From Bdellovibrionales bacterium (GTDB taxonomy: Bacteria > Bdellovibrionota > Bdellovibrionia > Bdellovibrionales > UBA1609), in contig DAIDIG010000003.1 of assembly GCA_027459485.1 (NCBI GenBank), forward strand, positions 186,001 to 250,000: DNA of 64,000 bases, given 5' to 3'. The notes under the pieces were generated by a model. That model worked only from the letters and a program-made list of their open reading frames with translations, did not search any database and was not told where the DNA came from. The first letter of the stretch is position 1, and each line of letters starts with the position of its first letter. The translations under genes and the position numbers were made by a program. This document shows, piece after piece, positions 38,524-47,611 of the stretch.

Positions 38524-40905
38524 ATGCCCCGTGGCTTCTTCATCTTTGCTTTTTCATCACTGCTCGTCTTTTTTTCTGCTCATGCGAGTGCGCAGACGCG
38601 CAAAAAGCCGAACAAAGCCGCAACCGCCCAACCGCCCAAAGCCGGGCTCAATATTTCAGCCGATAACATCTCGCGAGATTACGACACCCACACGTTTTTT
38701 CTGAACGGTCATGTGCAGATCCATTACAAAGGCTCCAATTTACAATGCGATCAAGCAACCGTTTCGACGATCACCCATCAGGTGAAAGCCAAAGGGCACA
38801 TTCAATTGACCAACCCAAAAGCTTTTATCGAAGGCGACGCCATAGATTACAACTATAAAAACAAGACGGGCCAGATCACCAATGGGTCAGTCGAATCCGG
38901 CAATATCCTTTTGCTCGGCGACAAAATTCAAAAAAACTCCGAAACGGACTACGACGCGTTTAACGCGCGATTCACGTCGTGCGTGACGTGCCCTCCTGCA
39001 TGGAGTTTTTCAGGCAGCGAAATCAACGCGCGGCTCGGCGGATATGCCGACATCAAATACCCGATTTTGCGCATTGCCGACTTTCCAATTCTGGCGTTGC
39101 CACGTTTGATCGTCCCGCTCAAAACCGAGCGCCAATCCGGTTTTCTCATGCCGACGCTCAGTTTTTCGTCGGTGGGAGGTACCCAGACGAGCATCCCCTA
39201 TTTTTGGGCGATCAGTAAAAACCAAGACGCCACCGTCACTCTTTCGAATTATTCGAAACTCGGCGTGAAAGAAAATCTTGAGTACAGATATAAACTCAGC
39301 AAAGACAGTTCCGGGCAACTGGAGTTCGGACACATTCGTGACCAAGGCTTCAGCGATTCTTACAGAGCTGGAGGTAGCCCGACCGGGTTGCAAGTACCCT
39401 ACACAAAAACAATGGATCGCGGTTTTCTCACTTACGATCACATTTTCAATATGCCCGATAATTTTGTAAATCGCGTGGACCTCGATCTGGCGAGCGACGC
39501 ACGTTATCCGCGGGATTACTATATGGACATGCCGGTACTCGGCGAACCCGCTCTTGAGAACGATGTCTCGCTCACTAAAAATACCGAACGGCAAAACATG
39601 AGTATCGAAACGGCTTACTACCAAAACTTGCTTGAGCCCGATGCCACAAGTAATAATCAGGACGCGGTTCAGAGATTTCCCGAGATCAGCTACTCGAGCG
39701 TCGATACCGAAATCGGTCATACGAACGCATTTTTTAAGTTCGACTTTGATTATACCAATTTCACCAGTACCGGATATTCGTACGATACAGCTTATCTCGA
39801 TCCCTCAACCGGTTTACGTACCATTCCCACTTATCGTTGTGATCCCGCGGTTTCGAATTGCGATAGTTTTGATCCGGGGATTGATCAAATACGAACCGGC
39901 CAACGGATGATCATCAAGCCGACCGTTAGTTATCCGTTTCATGTCGGCAATTTTTTGGATGTCGACCCGAGCCTCACGTACGGAGACATGGAATATCGAT
40001 TTGACCCAACTCCATCCACGACGTCGGTTGCCGATTACAGTCAAAATGCCGCACGACGATATCTCGAAGGGACGATTTCGGCCAAGACAATATACAGTGC
40101 CGTCTACGGCCCCAGTGACGGAATGTCTCCCCGATATAAACACGAAATTGTGCCTGAGGTGATCTACACCGACATCCCGTGGCAACAAAATCCGAACAAC
40201 GTGTTTTTCGGTAACTTTCAAAACGAACCGATCTGGCGGGCCAACGTGCCGATCGCAAATAACGATTTCACCGGCTCATCCGGGGTTCAATTCGATTATT
40301 TGGATCGTTTCTTCAATGAAAACTACACGACGTTCGTGCTGAGCAATTACCTTACGCGAAAAACGTACGTGAAAGCGCCGGACGGCACCATGCAGGCGAA
40401 TTATTTCAAATTCATGACCTTTCGCGTGAGCGACGGTTATGATTTTCACAACGCGGGAATCCCCGAAGCATTGAACCCGCACCCTTGGTCCGATGTCAAT
40501 GCACTTCTTGATTTGCGCACCGATAGCTTTGAAACAAATACGACATCCGATTACTTCCCCTACGCGCATGTAGCCAACTGGGCGAGTCGCGTACGCTACA
40601 CGACACAGTTGAAAAACTATTTCGAAATTGTTTACAACGACGGCTACATTATCGGTGAAAACCTAGACACTGCCGCTGATCGAACCCAAATCATCAGTGC
40701 TGGCATGGGGTTCACGAAACACTATCTCAATCTGGTCGGCCATCTCGACTACCAGATCATTAATGCGCGATTTTATGCTGAGGGATTGGATTACACCGCT
40801 GATTTCAAATTGCCCGGCAATTGTTTGATTCTTGAACTCACGCACCAATATACCCTCGGGACGTATCAAACCACAGGCGTGAGTTTTAAATACAATTTCG
40901 GCTAG
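38524..40905 (+). CDS. lptD: LPS-assembly outer-membrane protein LptD (OstA)
   Basis: 793 residues. A signal peptide (to A-H-A-S-A-Q) precedes the OstA/LptA-like jellyroll (I-S-A-D-N-I-S-R-D-Y; G-N-V..K-A-K-G-H-I). From about residue 230 a long Tyr/Asp-rich beta-barrel follows, ending with F-K-Y-N-F-G, the aromatic C-terminal residue and Gly typical of an outer-membrane strand. LptD inserts LPS in the outer leaflet. Its N terminus holds a Cys-V-T-C-P-P segment where disulfides occur in the family. It shows the organism has LPS. No lptE is seen nearby. Confidence 0.92.
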   Translation: MPRGFFIFAFSSLLVFFSAHASAQTRKKPNKAATAQPPKAGLNISADNISRDYDTHTFFLNGHVQIHYKGSNLQCDQATVSTITHQVKAKGHIQLTNPKAFIEGDAIDYNYKNKTGQITNGSVESGNILLLGDKIQKNSETDYDAFNARFTSCVTCPPAWSFSGSEINARLGGYADIKYPILRIADFPILALPRLIVPLKTERQSGFLMPTLSFSSVGGTQTSIPYFWAISKNQDATVTLSNYSKLGVKENLEYRYKLSKDSSGQLEFGHIRDQGFSDSYRAGGSPTGLQVPYTKTMDRGFLTYDHIFNMPDNFVNRVDLDLASDARYPRDYYMDMPVLGEPALENDVSLTKNTERQNMSIETAYYQNLLEPDATSNNQDAVQRFPEISYSSVDTEIGHTNAFFKFDFDYTNFTSTGYSYDTAYLDPSTGLRTIPTYRCDPAVSNCDSFDPGIDQIRTGQRMIIKPTVSYPFHVGNFLDVDPSLTYGDMEYRFDPTPSTTSVADYSQNAARRYLEGTISAKTIYSAVYGPSDGMSPRYKHEIVPEVIYTDIPWQQNPNNVFFGNFQNEPIWRANVPIANNDFTGSSGVQFDYLDRFFNENYTTFVLSNYLTRKTYVKAPDGTMQANYFKFMTFRVSDGYDFHNAGIPEALNPHPWSDVNALLDLRTDSFETNTTSDYFPYAHVANWASRVRYTTQLKNYFEIVYNDGYIIGENLDTAADRTQIISAGMGFTKHYLNLVGHLDYQIINARFYAEGLDYTADFKLPGNCLILELTHQYTLGTYQTTGVSFKYNFG

Positions 40906-40969
40906 AAATCTATCATTGATCACACACCAGGCGCGCTACTACAATAGCGAATTTACTGGAGCGCACTGA

Positions 40970-41635
40970 ATGACCGAAGCCACAAAGACGCGAACTCTTA
41001 TCGGCGACAAACTCAAACCCTGGCTGAATGGCGCCGGGATCGACATCGGTTGCGGCGACGACCCGATTTTGCCCACGGCAGACCGCTTCGATCAAGAGCA
41101 CGGCGATGCGAATCGTATCGGCGATTTTATCAATAAAAAATATGACTTTGTTTTTTCAGCTCACTGCCTCGAGCATATGCAAAATCCGCGACAGGCTCTG
41201 CGCGGCTGGTATGAAATTGTCGCACCGGGTGGCTATTTGATTGTGATCGTGCCCGATGAAGATCTTTATGAACAGGGGCACTTCCCCAGCATTTTCAATC
41301 ACGATCACAAATGGACGTTCACAATATCAAAGGCAAAATCGTGGTCGCCCAATTCACTCAATGTCATTGAGTTGGCTCGCGAACTGCCGGGCGCCAAACT
41401 CATTGAGATCGAACTTCAGGACCACGGCTACGATCGCGCACTTCACCGGCATAAAGCGAGCGGGCGCGCGCGATGGCTACTCAAAATGTTTCGCAGCTTT
41501 AATAAACGAATAAAATTCAAAAATTCAGAAAAGCATTTGGCTAAGATCTTTTATGGGCTCGGGGCTGTGATCGATCAAACGGGGATGAGCGATTTTCGTT
41601 TAGCGCAAATCATGCTTGTTGTTCAAAAGACATGA
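40970..41635 (+). CDS. SAM-dependent methyltransferase
   Basis: 221 residues of class I methyltransferase: G-I-D-I-G-C-G-D-D-P is motif I, H-C-L-E-H-M-Q-N-P and V-A-P-G-G-Y-L-I follow. The order and the H-x-x-x-H region resemble the type acting on small molecules or sugars (Methyltransf_11). It lies 64 bases after lptD on the same strand, so it may modify envelope components, but the substrate is not known. Confidence 0.87.
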   Translation: MTEATKTRTLIGDKLKPWLNGAGIDIGCGDDPILPTADRFDQEHGDANRIGDFINKKYDFVFSAHCLEHMQNPRQALRGWYEIVAPGGYLIVIVPDEDLYEQGHFPSIFNHDHKWTFTISKAKSWSPNSLNVIELARELPGAKLIEIELQDHGYDRALHRHKASGRARWLLKMFRSFNKRIKFKNSEKHLAKIFYGLGAVIDQTGMSDFRLAQIMLVVQKT

Positions 41636-41659
41636 GACCCGTTGCCGATTAAAAAAGCC

Positions 41660-42064
41660 TTAAAAACTCCAGTGAGCGCCGAGAGCCGGACGAGCGACCC
41701 GGTCATAGGCAACGTACGGGAAGAAATCAATCGAACGGCTGGCCTGGCCGCCGTCGGCTTCACCGTTGATGATATTTTCTTGTTCTTTTTCGACTTGTTT
41801 CGGCAGCAAATACGCCGTGTAGTACCCAAGCGCGATCCCGAGATAAAGACCGATTGAAGCCCCGCGCGCGACGTTTTGTAAGTTATTGCCGGGCGAGCTC
41901 GAAAACGCCAGTGTCGCCGCACCGACAAGAGTTCCTGCCATGACGCCATATGTGCAACTCATGATAAATTCGCGCTCGGGCGACGTGGCCGCGTGTGCCG
42001 AAGGGGGCGCGATCAAGAACAGTACAACGGCAGTTGAAATTATCGTCGAACCTAAAAATCGCAT
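41660..42064 (-). CDS. Small membrane protein of unknown function
   Basis: 134 residues. A signal peptide or first membrane helix (I-I-S-T-A-V-V-L-F-L-I-A-P-P-S-A-H-A-A) is followed by two further hydrophobic helices with Gly patches (Y-G-V-M-A-G-T-L-V-G-A; G-L-Y-L-G-I-A-L-G-Y-Y) and a short charged tail ending in a segment like an outer-membrane strand (A-L-G-A-H-W-S-F). It lacks a clear ribosome-binding site. It lies at the end of the ffh-rplS-rnhB-yraN run and may be part of that transcript. Confidence 0.68.
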   Translation of the reverse strand: MRFLGSTIISTAVVLFLIAPPSAHAATSPEREFIMSCTYGVMAGTLVGAATLAFSSSPGNNLQNVARGASIGLYLGIALGYYTAYLLPKQVEKEQENIINGEADGGQASRSIDFFPYVAYDRVARPALGAHWSF

Positions 42065-42085
42065 GACTTAAATAGTCTTCCATAA

Positions 42086-42556
42086 TCACGAAAGAAAGTC
42101 TTCAAAGACGAGAACTTCACCCTGATGATTCACCGCAGCGAGATGTAGTCGCACAGGCCGATCGACGCTCTCTTGCCATCGCACAAGCAGACGCCCGAGT
42201 CTTTGCTTTTGTTGTTTCTTCACCGGTGCCGCAAAAACGAGTTCATCAAAATCCACTAGCTTCACTTCAATCAAAAGGATTTCGCCGCCGTTCGACAATA
42301 AAACAAGATCGACTTCAGAAAAAATCGTCGGCAGATTTCGGCAGATCAGTTGCGCGCCTATACCCACAAAGTATTCGAGCGCGAGCGTCTCGGCATGTGA
42401 GCCTTTGGCCTTATTATTGAAGTTCGAAATGCTCGCGGATGGGGAAGAACGTTTTTCGATGGATTTGGCAGGGCCCAAGTTTGCGAATCGCTTCGCAATG
42501 GGCGTCGGTGGCGTATCCTTTATGACGTTTGAACCCATACCCTTGATAAATTTCAT
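42086..42556 (-). CDS. YraN family protein, start uncertain
   Basis: The YraN/UPF0102 endonuclease-like domain covers the last 108 residues: A-E-T-L-A-L-E-Y-F, L-I-C-R-N-L-P, S-E-V-D-L-V-L-L and L-I-E-V-K with the predicted catalytic E/D and E-x-K. The domain begins almost exactly where rnhB ends (42414), but the next ATG upstream (42538 or 42556) lies deep inside rnhB. No ATG, GTG or TTG sits near the domain start; a TTG at 42478 and a rare ATT at 42430 are the closest candidates. The coordinates give the longest frame. The enzyme may act on DNA; function in cells is unclear. Confidence 0.7.
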   Translation of the reverse strand: MKFIKGMGSNVIKDTPPTPIAKRFANLGPAKSIEKRSSPSASISNFNNKAKGSHAETLALEYFVGIGAQLICRNLPTIFSEVDLVLLSNGGEILLIEVKLVDFDELVFAAPVKKQQKQRLGRLLVRWQESVDRPVRLHLAAVNHQGEVLVFEDFLS

Positions 42557-43025
42557 CTAGCCTTTTCATTTCGCGGTCGCGCGCTACTTTTGCCACAATG
42601 GACGCGGCCGAAATACATTTCATCGAGTTGTCGCCGCCAATAATCGTCGTCTGCGGATACCGAAAGTTTTTGATCGGGTGATTGCCATCGACAAATACGT
42701 GGCAGCCGCCCAGTTCTTCAATACTTAATGGCAAACTCTCGAATGCCCGCTTCATCGCCAGCAACGATGCGTTTAAAATGTTTAAACGCTCAATTTCTTC
42801 AACAGTAGCAAAGCCGATGCCGATGCGATGATGGGCCTCAAGCCAAGAAAACATTTCTTCTCGGACTTCTTCGGATAAAAGTTTCGAATCTCGGATTTTT
42901 GCGGAATATTTTCGTTTAAAATTCTCAGGATTGAAAACGACAGCGCCGGCGTAAACCGGCCCAGCGAGGCTACCGCGCCCCGCTTCATCGACGCCAATCT
43001 GCAGGCCTTCAGGTACGGATTTCAA
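42414..43025 (-). CDS. rnhB: Ribonuclease HII
   Basis: 203 residues. It removes ribonucleotides and RNA primers from DNA. Motifs: V-D-E-A-G-R-G-S-L-A-G-P with the first catalytic Asp/Glu, then H-V-F-V-D-G-N-H, and A-A-S-I-V-A-K-V-A-R-D-R as the third cluster. It follows rplS by five bases in the trmD-rplS-rnhB-yraN order common in Gram-negatives. Its end overlaps the yraN frame in a different frame. Confidence 0.95.
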   Translation of the reverse strand: MKSVPEGLQIGVDEAGRGSLAGPVYAGAVVFNPENFKRKYSAKIRDSKLLSEEVREEMFSWLEAHHRIGIGFATVEEIERLNILNASLLAMKRAFESLPLSIEELGGCHVFVDGNHPIKNFRYPQTTIIGGDNSMKCISAASIVAKVARDREMKRLDEIYQGYGFKRHKGYATDAHCEAIRKLGPCQIHRKTFFPIREHFELQ

Positions 43026-43030
43026 GAGAC

Positions 43031-43516
43031 TTACGACTTCTTATCAGTCGTCTCTTTCTTGTCGGCTACCTTCTCTTTTGCAGGAGTAGCCGCAACCGCA
43101 GCTTCGGCGGCTGCCGCCAGAGTTTCGGCACTGGTTGCATCGCCTTCTGAAATCACCAGATCGGATTCAAGTCGGGCCGCACGACCAGCTAAACCGCGCA
43201 AAAAATAAAGACGGCTGCGTCGAACGTGACCGCGATTGATCACTTCGACTTTTTCGATTTTCGGGCTGCTATAAGGGAAGGTTCGCTCAACACCCACGCC
43301 GCTCGAAATCTTACGAACAGTGAAGGTTTTGCCAAGGCCGCTGCCTTGAATCTTGATCACGACACCTTTGTATATTTGAACGCGTTCTTTTTCGCCTTCT
43401 TTAATAGAAACGTGCACATTGACGGTGTCACCGCTTGAAAATTCGTCGAATTTTTTTAACCATTTTTTTTCAGCCGCACGCTTAAGTGTGACTCGTTCGA
43501 TCAAATTCGTGCTCAT
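43031..43516 (-). CDS. rplS: 50S ribosomal protein L19
   Basis: 161 residues; a typical L19 has about 115. The core ([39 protein letters not shown]) is normal. The extra 45 residues at the C terminus are Ala- and Lys-rich and probably disordered. The protein sits at the 30S-50S interface. It is part of the rpsP-khpA-rimM-trmD-rplS operon. Confidence 0.96.
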   Translation of the reverse strand: MSTNLIERVTLKRAAEKKWLKKFDEFSSGDTVNVHVSIKEGEKERVQIYKGVVIKIQGSGLGKTFTVRKISSGVGVERTFPYSSPKIEKVEVINRGHVRRSRLYFLRGLAGRAARLESDLVISEGDATSAETLAAAAEAAVAATPAKEKVADKKETTDKKS

Positions 43517-43549
43517 GGTGACTCCTTAATATCTAAGCCGCAGAAACTA

Positions 43550-44119
43550 TCATTGCCCCAAAAGACGGTCAAGAGCGATGGCGGCCGCTGATCGCACTGA
43601 TAAATGCCTATAGTCGTCGCGTGACGAACCTCGGATTGGGTCCAACAAAAAATCACATTGGCGGAGCACGTCGTCGGTTAGCCCCCAGCCAGTGCCGAAT
43701 AGTAAAAGCGTCGGTCGACTGGGCTCATCCCACATGCGTTTGCGAAGATCGCCAAATGAAATACGTTCGAATTCCGGCCGGTTTTGGGCGCTGGTTGCAA
43801 CGATCAGGGGTTTAACCGGAAAATCACGTAATGCCTCTTCAACTGTTTCGGCCGTCGCCACCATTTCAATGGCGGTTTTGCGCATGGGGTTGTGCTCCGA
43901 CCCCTCGCCGACCCGCCAATGATCCAAAACGCGATGGACGAACATCAGCTGCTCTTTTACGCGATTGATAATGTAGTACCGCTCGATCCCAAAAGACCGC
44001 GCGCTTCTGGCAATATCGTGGATATCGAAATTTGTCACATTCGTGCATACGACCTCGCCGTGCTGGTTCCAGCACGGCCAATGTACCAATCCAAGACTCA
44101 CTCTCGGCGCCGTAATCAT
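43550..44119 (-). CDS. SPOUT-type RNA methyltransferase (Methyltrn_RNA_4 type)
   Basis: 189 residues. The fold has V-A-T-S-A-Q-N-R-P-E and L-L-L-F-G-T-G-W-G-L-T-D, the SAM-binding knot signature of SPOUT proteins; it resembles the family placed next to trmD in several delta-like bacteria and Thermotogae. It sits directly after trmD (next base after its stop) and before rplS, suggesting an RNA target, tRNA or rRNA. The site of methylation is unknown. Confidence 0.85.
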   Translation of the reverse strand: MITAPRVSLGLVHWPCWNQHGEVVCTNVTNFDIHDIARSARSFGIERYYIINRVKEQLMFVHRVLDHWRVGEGSEHNPMRKTAIEMVATAETVEEALRDFPVKPLIVATSAQNRPEFERISFGDLRKRMWDEPSRPTLLLFGTGWGLTDDVLRQCDFLLDPIRGSSRDDYRHLSVRSAAAIALDRLLGQ

Positions 44120-44923
44120 CTAAAGTCCCTTCGATGATGAATAAATAGAGTTCACCGACTCAGCTGACAACCCACAGGTTCGCAATTCTTCGGCGGGTAC
44201 TGTCCGTAAAATTTCGCACATTTCGCGCCACAAGCGATCGTCATCTGACGCCAGTAAATCGGGCCGCCGCTCACGACTGACAGCCAAACCGAGCGCCGCT
44301 CGAAACGCGTCGATACTTTTATGGTCACCGCCGCGAAGCACGGTCGGGACGTTTTGCCCGAGCACAGTCGGCGGCCGTGTAAACTGCGGCGCCTCAAGCA
44401 GGCCATTGGCAAAACTGTCAGTTTCTTTTGATTTCTCGTTACCTAAAACTCCCGGCAGAAATCGCGCGATCGAATCGATCATTGCAAGAGCCGCGATTTC
44501 ACCCCCGCTTAGCACGTAATCGCCGACGGATACCACTCGATCGACTTCAGAGTTAATAAATCTTTGATCCACCCCGCCATAACGCCCACATATCAAAGTT
44601 AAATTCGAGGTTTTGAATTGGCAGGCAAACTCACGGGCGAGACCGTCGTTCCACAGCTCGCCGTGTGGCGACAGATACACTCGCGTGCCGGCATACTCAC
44701 CCAATGAATCAACGGCTTTTTTTAAAGGTTCAGCTCGCATGATCATGCCGTCGCCGCCGCCATACGGTCGATCATCAACCGACTTGTGCACGTCTTCGGT
44801 AAAGTCACGCGGGTTGACTGTGTTCACTTGAAAGATCTTATGTTTCATTGCTTGACCGACGACTCCCCAAGACAGAAAGTCGCTCACAGCATCGGGGAAC
44901 AAGGTGATAACGTTGATTCTCAT
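44120..44923 (-). CDS. trmD: tRNA (guanine-37-N1)-methyltransferase
   Basis: 267 residues of the TrmD SPOUT family, which methylates G37 to prevent frameshifting. Motifs L-I-C-G-R-Y-G-G-V-D-Q-R, G-D-Y-V-L-S-G-G-E-I-A form the trefoil-knot SAM site, and R-P-P-T-V-L-G follows in the C-terminal region. It overlaps the rimM stop (ATGA). Confidence 0.96.
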   Translation of the reverse strand: MRINVITLFPDAVSDFLSWGVVGQAMKHKIFQVNTVNPRDFTEDVHKSVDDRPYGGGDGMIMRAEPLKKAVDSLGEYAGTRVYLSPHGELWNDGLAREFACQFKTSNLTLICGRYGGVDQRFINSEVDRVVSVGDYVLSGGEIAALAMIDSIARFLPGVLGNEKSKETDSFANGLLEAPQFTRPPTVLGQNVPTVLRGGDHKSIDAFRAALGLAVSRERRPDLLASDDDRLWREMCEILRTVPAEELRTCGLSAESVNSIYSSSKGL

Positions 44924-45438
44924 TCGACCAAGCCTTCGGGCAGATTCATGCGGATCAGGCGGTTCTCAAATTCCATACTTTCGACAAACGGTTTGATAAA
45001 AGGAATCAGCACCTCATGACCGTTGCGATGGGTGACAAATAAATCCTGAGCGCCGTTCGATGAAAAGGATTCGACCCGACCGATATCGCCTAAATTTCTG
45101 TCAATAATCGTGAAGCCCAGTAATTCTTGTAGGTAAGGCGTCTCGCCAGGGCTAGAGACCAACCATTCTTGCGGCACCAAAAGCTCGCGCCCCTTAAGCG
45201 CTTCGGCTTGCGTGCGGTCCGTAACTCCGGTCAAACTCACAATCAGCCCATCTTTGTGCGGACTCGAATGAATAACATCATATTTCGATAGCGAATCCGG
45301 TTGCTCAGGGTTGACCAAAAGAGCCGCCTTAAACAGTTTCAGCCAATCAGCCCGTTTGGCAAAAAGGCGAATGAATACTTCGCCCTTCAGCCCATGGGCA
45401 TCTCGAATATAACCGACTGCAATGTTATTCGCCTGCAC
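44920..45438 (-). CDS. rimM: 16S rRNA processing protein RimM
   Basis: 172 residues from a GTG start. The N-terminal barrel begins I-A-V-G-Y-I-R-D-A-H-G-L-K-G-E-V. The PRC-barrel end has D-R-N-L-G-D-I-G-R-V and P-F-I-K-P-F-V. It assists 30S head maturation by binding S19. It lies between khpA and trmD in the S16 operon. Confidence 0.93.
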   Translation of the reverse strand: MQANNIAVGYIRDAHGLKGEVFIRLFAKRADWLKLFKAALLVNPEQPDSLSKYDVIHSSPHKDGLIVSLTGVTDRTQAEALKGRELLVPQEWLVSSPGETPYLQELLGFTIIDRNLGDIGRVESFSSNGAQDLFVTHRNGHEVLIPFIKPFVESMEFENRLIRMNLPEGLVE

Positions 45439-45530
45439 GGATTCACACGCCAGAAAAATTCAGCTGACGCCTCCGTGGCGTAATATGCCCGAGTTTGAGA
45501 CGCGCCGCAACTAGTGAGGCAGGCGCCCGT

Positions 45531-45776
45531 TTATTCGACGATTTCTAAGACGCTTCTTTTTTGAAGCTTCGTGCTGGCCGCATTGAGAATTGTGCGCATT
45601 GAGCGAGCCGTCCGGCCTTGTTTGCCGATCACTTTGCCTAGGTCGTCTTTCGCCACTCGAAGTTCGACGACCGTTGTTTGTTCGCCGATGATCTCGTTCA
45701 CTTCTACCTTTTCTGGGCTGTCGACTAGAGATTTTGCCATAAATTCGACCAAATCCCGAAGGCTTGTATGATCCAT
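45531..45776 (-). CDS. khpA: KH-domain RNA-binding protein KhpA
   Basis: 81 residues, a single type II KH domain with V-I-G-K-Q-G in the nucleic-acid-binding loop. KhpA partners with KhpB/EloR in some bacteria. The gene has the standard position between rpsP and rimM. A near copy is encoded at 62664-62936, in the accessory region; by my alignment about 62 of 81 residues are the same. Confidence 0.93.
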   Translation of the reverse strand: MDHTSLRDLVEFMAKSLVDSPEKVEVNEIIGEQTTVVELRVAKDDLGKVIGKQGRTARSMRTILNAASTKLQKRSVLEIVE

Positions 45777-45820
45777 GATGTCCTCTTCTAAACTCGGCTA
45801 AAGATGCTTGTCACCGATGA

Positions 45821-46081
45821 TTAAATATTACTTATTTTTGTCTTTTCAAATTTACGGATGAGGCTGAGAACTCGCTCTGTCGGCTGCGCACCTTTTTTGA
45901 TCCAATAATTGATCTTATCAAGGTTCAACAAAAGCTCTTTATCTTTACCTTCAGGCGCTGGATTATATTGACCCACAACTTCTAAAAAACGCCCTTTCGC
46001 CGCATACTTCTGATCTGCAACAGTGACGCGATAACGGGGAAGATGTTTTGTCCCGAACCGTGCCAATCGAATAACTACCAT
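45821..46081 (-). CDS. rpsP: 30S ribosomal protein S16
   Basis: 86 residues from the ATG at 46081, supported by AAGGAGAAG upstream. The frame is open 33 codons further but that part is not S16. The S16 fold shows M-V-V-I-R-L-A-R-F-G and Y-R-V-T-V-A-D; W-I-K-K-G-A-Q-P-T-E is conserved. It begins the S16-khpA-rimM-trmD operon downstream of ffh. Confidence 0.96.
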   Translation of the reverse strand: MVVIRLARFGTKHLPRYRVTVADQKYAAKGRFLEVVGQYNPAPEGKDKELLLNLDKINYWIKKGAQPTERVLSLIRKFEKTKISNI

Positions 46082-46189
46082 TTTGTTACTTCTCCTTATT
46101 TTTGTAACCTTATTACTTAGCCCTGCCCTAAAAGACAATAAAGTCCCCCGAGGCCGTACAAGGACTCTGCCTCTAAGCAAGAGATTAAA

Positions 46190-46218
46190 CTAATACTATG
46201 CTTGAATTGAGTCGGCAA
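46190..46218 (-). promoter_or_regulatory. Possible sigma-70 promoter for the rpsP operon
   Basis: On the minus strand, TTGCCG and TATTAG are 17 bases apart in the 170-base gap between ffh and rpsP. Both are partial matches (four of six). The leader after it can form a small stem (AGTCC/GGACT) ahead of a T-rich stretch, which may be a pause site. Weak evidence. Confidence 0.4.
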
Positions 46219-46250
46219 GAATTATGAAGATTACGAAAATTTCAGTTATC

Positions 46251-47582
46251 TTAAAACTGCGGGAATCTACCACGCGTCCCTCCTAGCCCGCCCTTCATCA
46301 TCTGCGACATCACTTTCTGCGACTTCTCAAACTGGTCTATGAACCGATTTACATCACTGACCTGAAGTCCGCTCCCCTTGGCAATTCGAAGCCGCCGCGA
46401 ACCATTCAACACTTTGTGATTGGCTCGCTCTTCGAGAGTCATAGACTGGATCAGGACTTCAATCTTTTTTAGCTCTTGGTCAGGCGGGGTCATTTTTTTA
46501 AGCTGTTGCGAAACCTGACCCATCCCCGGGAGCATCGATAAGAGACTTTCCATACCCCCCATTTTTTTAAGCATCTGAAGTTGTTTAAGAAAATCGTCGA
46601 CCGTGAACTTTGCCTTAGCCAGTTTGCGAGCGGCTTCTTTTGCGCTTTTTTCGTCGATCACCTCTTGGGCTTTTTCAACGAGCGTAATGACGTCACCCAT
46701 ATCGAGCAGTCGCGACACCAGGCGATCCGGATGAAACGGTTCAAAAGCACCGACTTTTTCTCCCGTGCCGAGAAATTGAATTGGCACGCCGACCGCTTCG
46801 CGAATGCTGAGCGCAGCACCACCGCGTGCATCGCCATCTATTTTGGTGAGAATCACCCCGGTTAGGCCGACCGCTTTTTGAAACCCTTCGGCGACATTCA
46901 CCGACTGCTGACCCAACTGACTGTCAGCTACCAGCAAAACATCTTGCGGTTTTAAACTCGCCTTCAATCGAGCTAGCTCGTTCATTAGGTCGGCATCCAC
47001 TTGCATGCGGCCCGCCGTATCGACGATCAGCACATCGACGAAATTTTCACGCGCCCACGCCAGCGCCTGATTGGCCATTTCAACCGGGTCACCATCGGCG
47101 ATTTCACAAATCGGTATACTATTTTGCTTTGCTAAAATTTGAAGCTGCTCGCGCGCCGCCGGTCGATAAATATCGACTGAAATAAGCCCCGGTTTTCGCT
47201 TCAGTTTTTGTCGGATGTAAAGAGCGAGTTTTGCCGACGTCGTCGTTTTGCCTGCACCGTTCAGGCCCACAATCATCGCAACCGACGGCTGGCCTTTCAA
47301 ATTCAAATTGGACGTATCTTGGCCCAAAATCGAAATGAGTTCGTCATGGACAATTTTCGTAAATTGCTGACCAGGCGAAACTGAAGTCAGTACGTCTTGG
47401 CCGAGTGCTTTGACTTTTACCCGATCCAAAAAAGTTTTGACCACTTTGAAATTCACGTCGGCTTCAAGTAGCGCTAGACGAATGTCGCGAATCGCCTCAT
47501 CGATGTTCGATTCTGAAATGCGATGTTGGCCTTTGACCTTCTTGAGTGTCGCTAGAAACCGGTCGCTCAGTTGATTAAACAT
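46251..47582 (-). CDS. ffh: Signal recognition particle protein Ffh
   Basis: 443 residues of SRP54. It recognises signal sequences on ribosomes and is a GTPase with FtsY. The N domain is followed by the G domain (G-L-N-G-A-G-K-T-T-T-S, D-T-A-G-R-M, T-K-I-D-G). The Met-rich M domain ends the protein (M-G-G-M-E-S-L-L-S-M-L-P-G-M). Only 29 bases separate its start from the divergent HD-GYP gene, so the promoter of one must reach into the other. Confidence 0.97.
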   Translation of the reverse strand: MFNQLSDRFLATLKKVKGQHRISESNIDEAIRDIRLALLEADVNFKVVKTFLDRVKVKALGQDVLTSVSPGQQFTKIVHDELISILGQDTSNLNLKGQPSVAMIVGLNGAGKTTTSAKLALYIRQKLKRKPGLISVDIYRPAAREQLQILAKQNSIPICEIADGDPVEMANQALAWARENFVDVLIVDTAGRMQVDADLMNELARLKASLKPQDVLLVADSQLGQQSVNVAEGFQKAVGLTGVILTKIDGDARGGAALSIREAVGVPIQFLGTGEKVGAFEPFHPDRLVSRLLDMGDVITLVEKAQEVIDEKSAKEAARKLAKAKFTVDDFLKQLQMLKKMGGMESLLSMLPGMGQVSQQLKKMTPPDQELKKIEVLIQSMTLEERANHKVLNGSRRLRIAKGSGLQVSDVNRFIDQFEKSQKVMSQMMKGGLGGTRGRFPQF

Positions 47583-47611
47583 TCAGCCCATTTATACCGA
47601 TATGGTGACGT

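Noticed and set aside
43121-43150. A second sigma-54-like site (CGGCAC..TTGCA)
   Set aside because: GG and GC are eight bases apart instead of ten, and it lies inside rplS.
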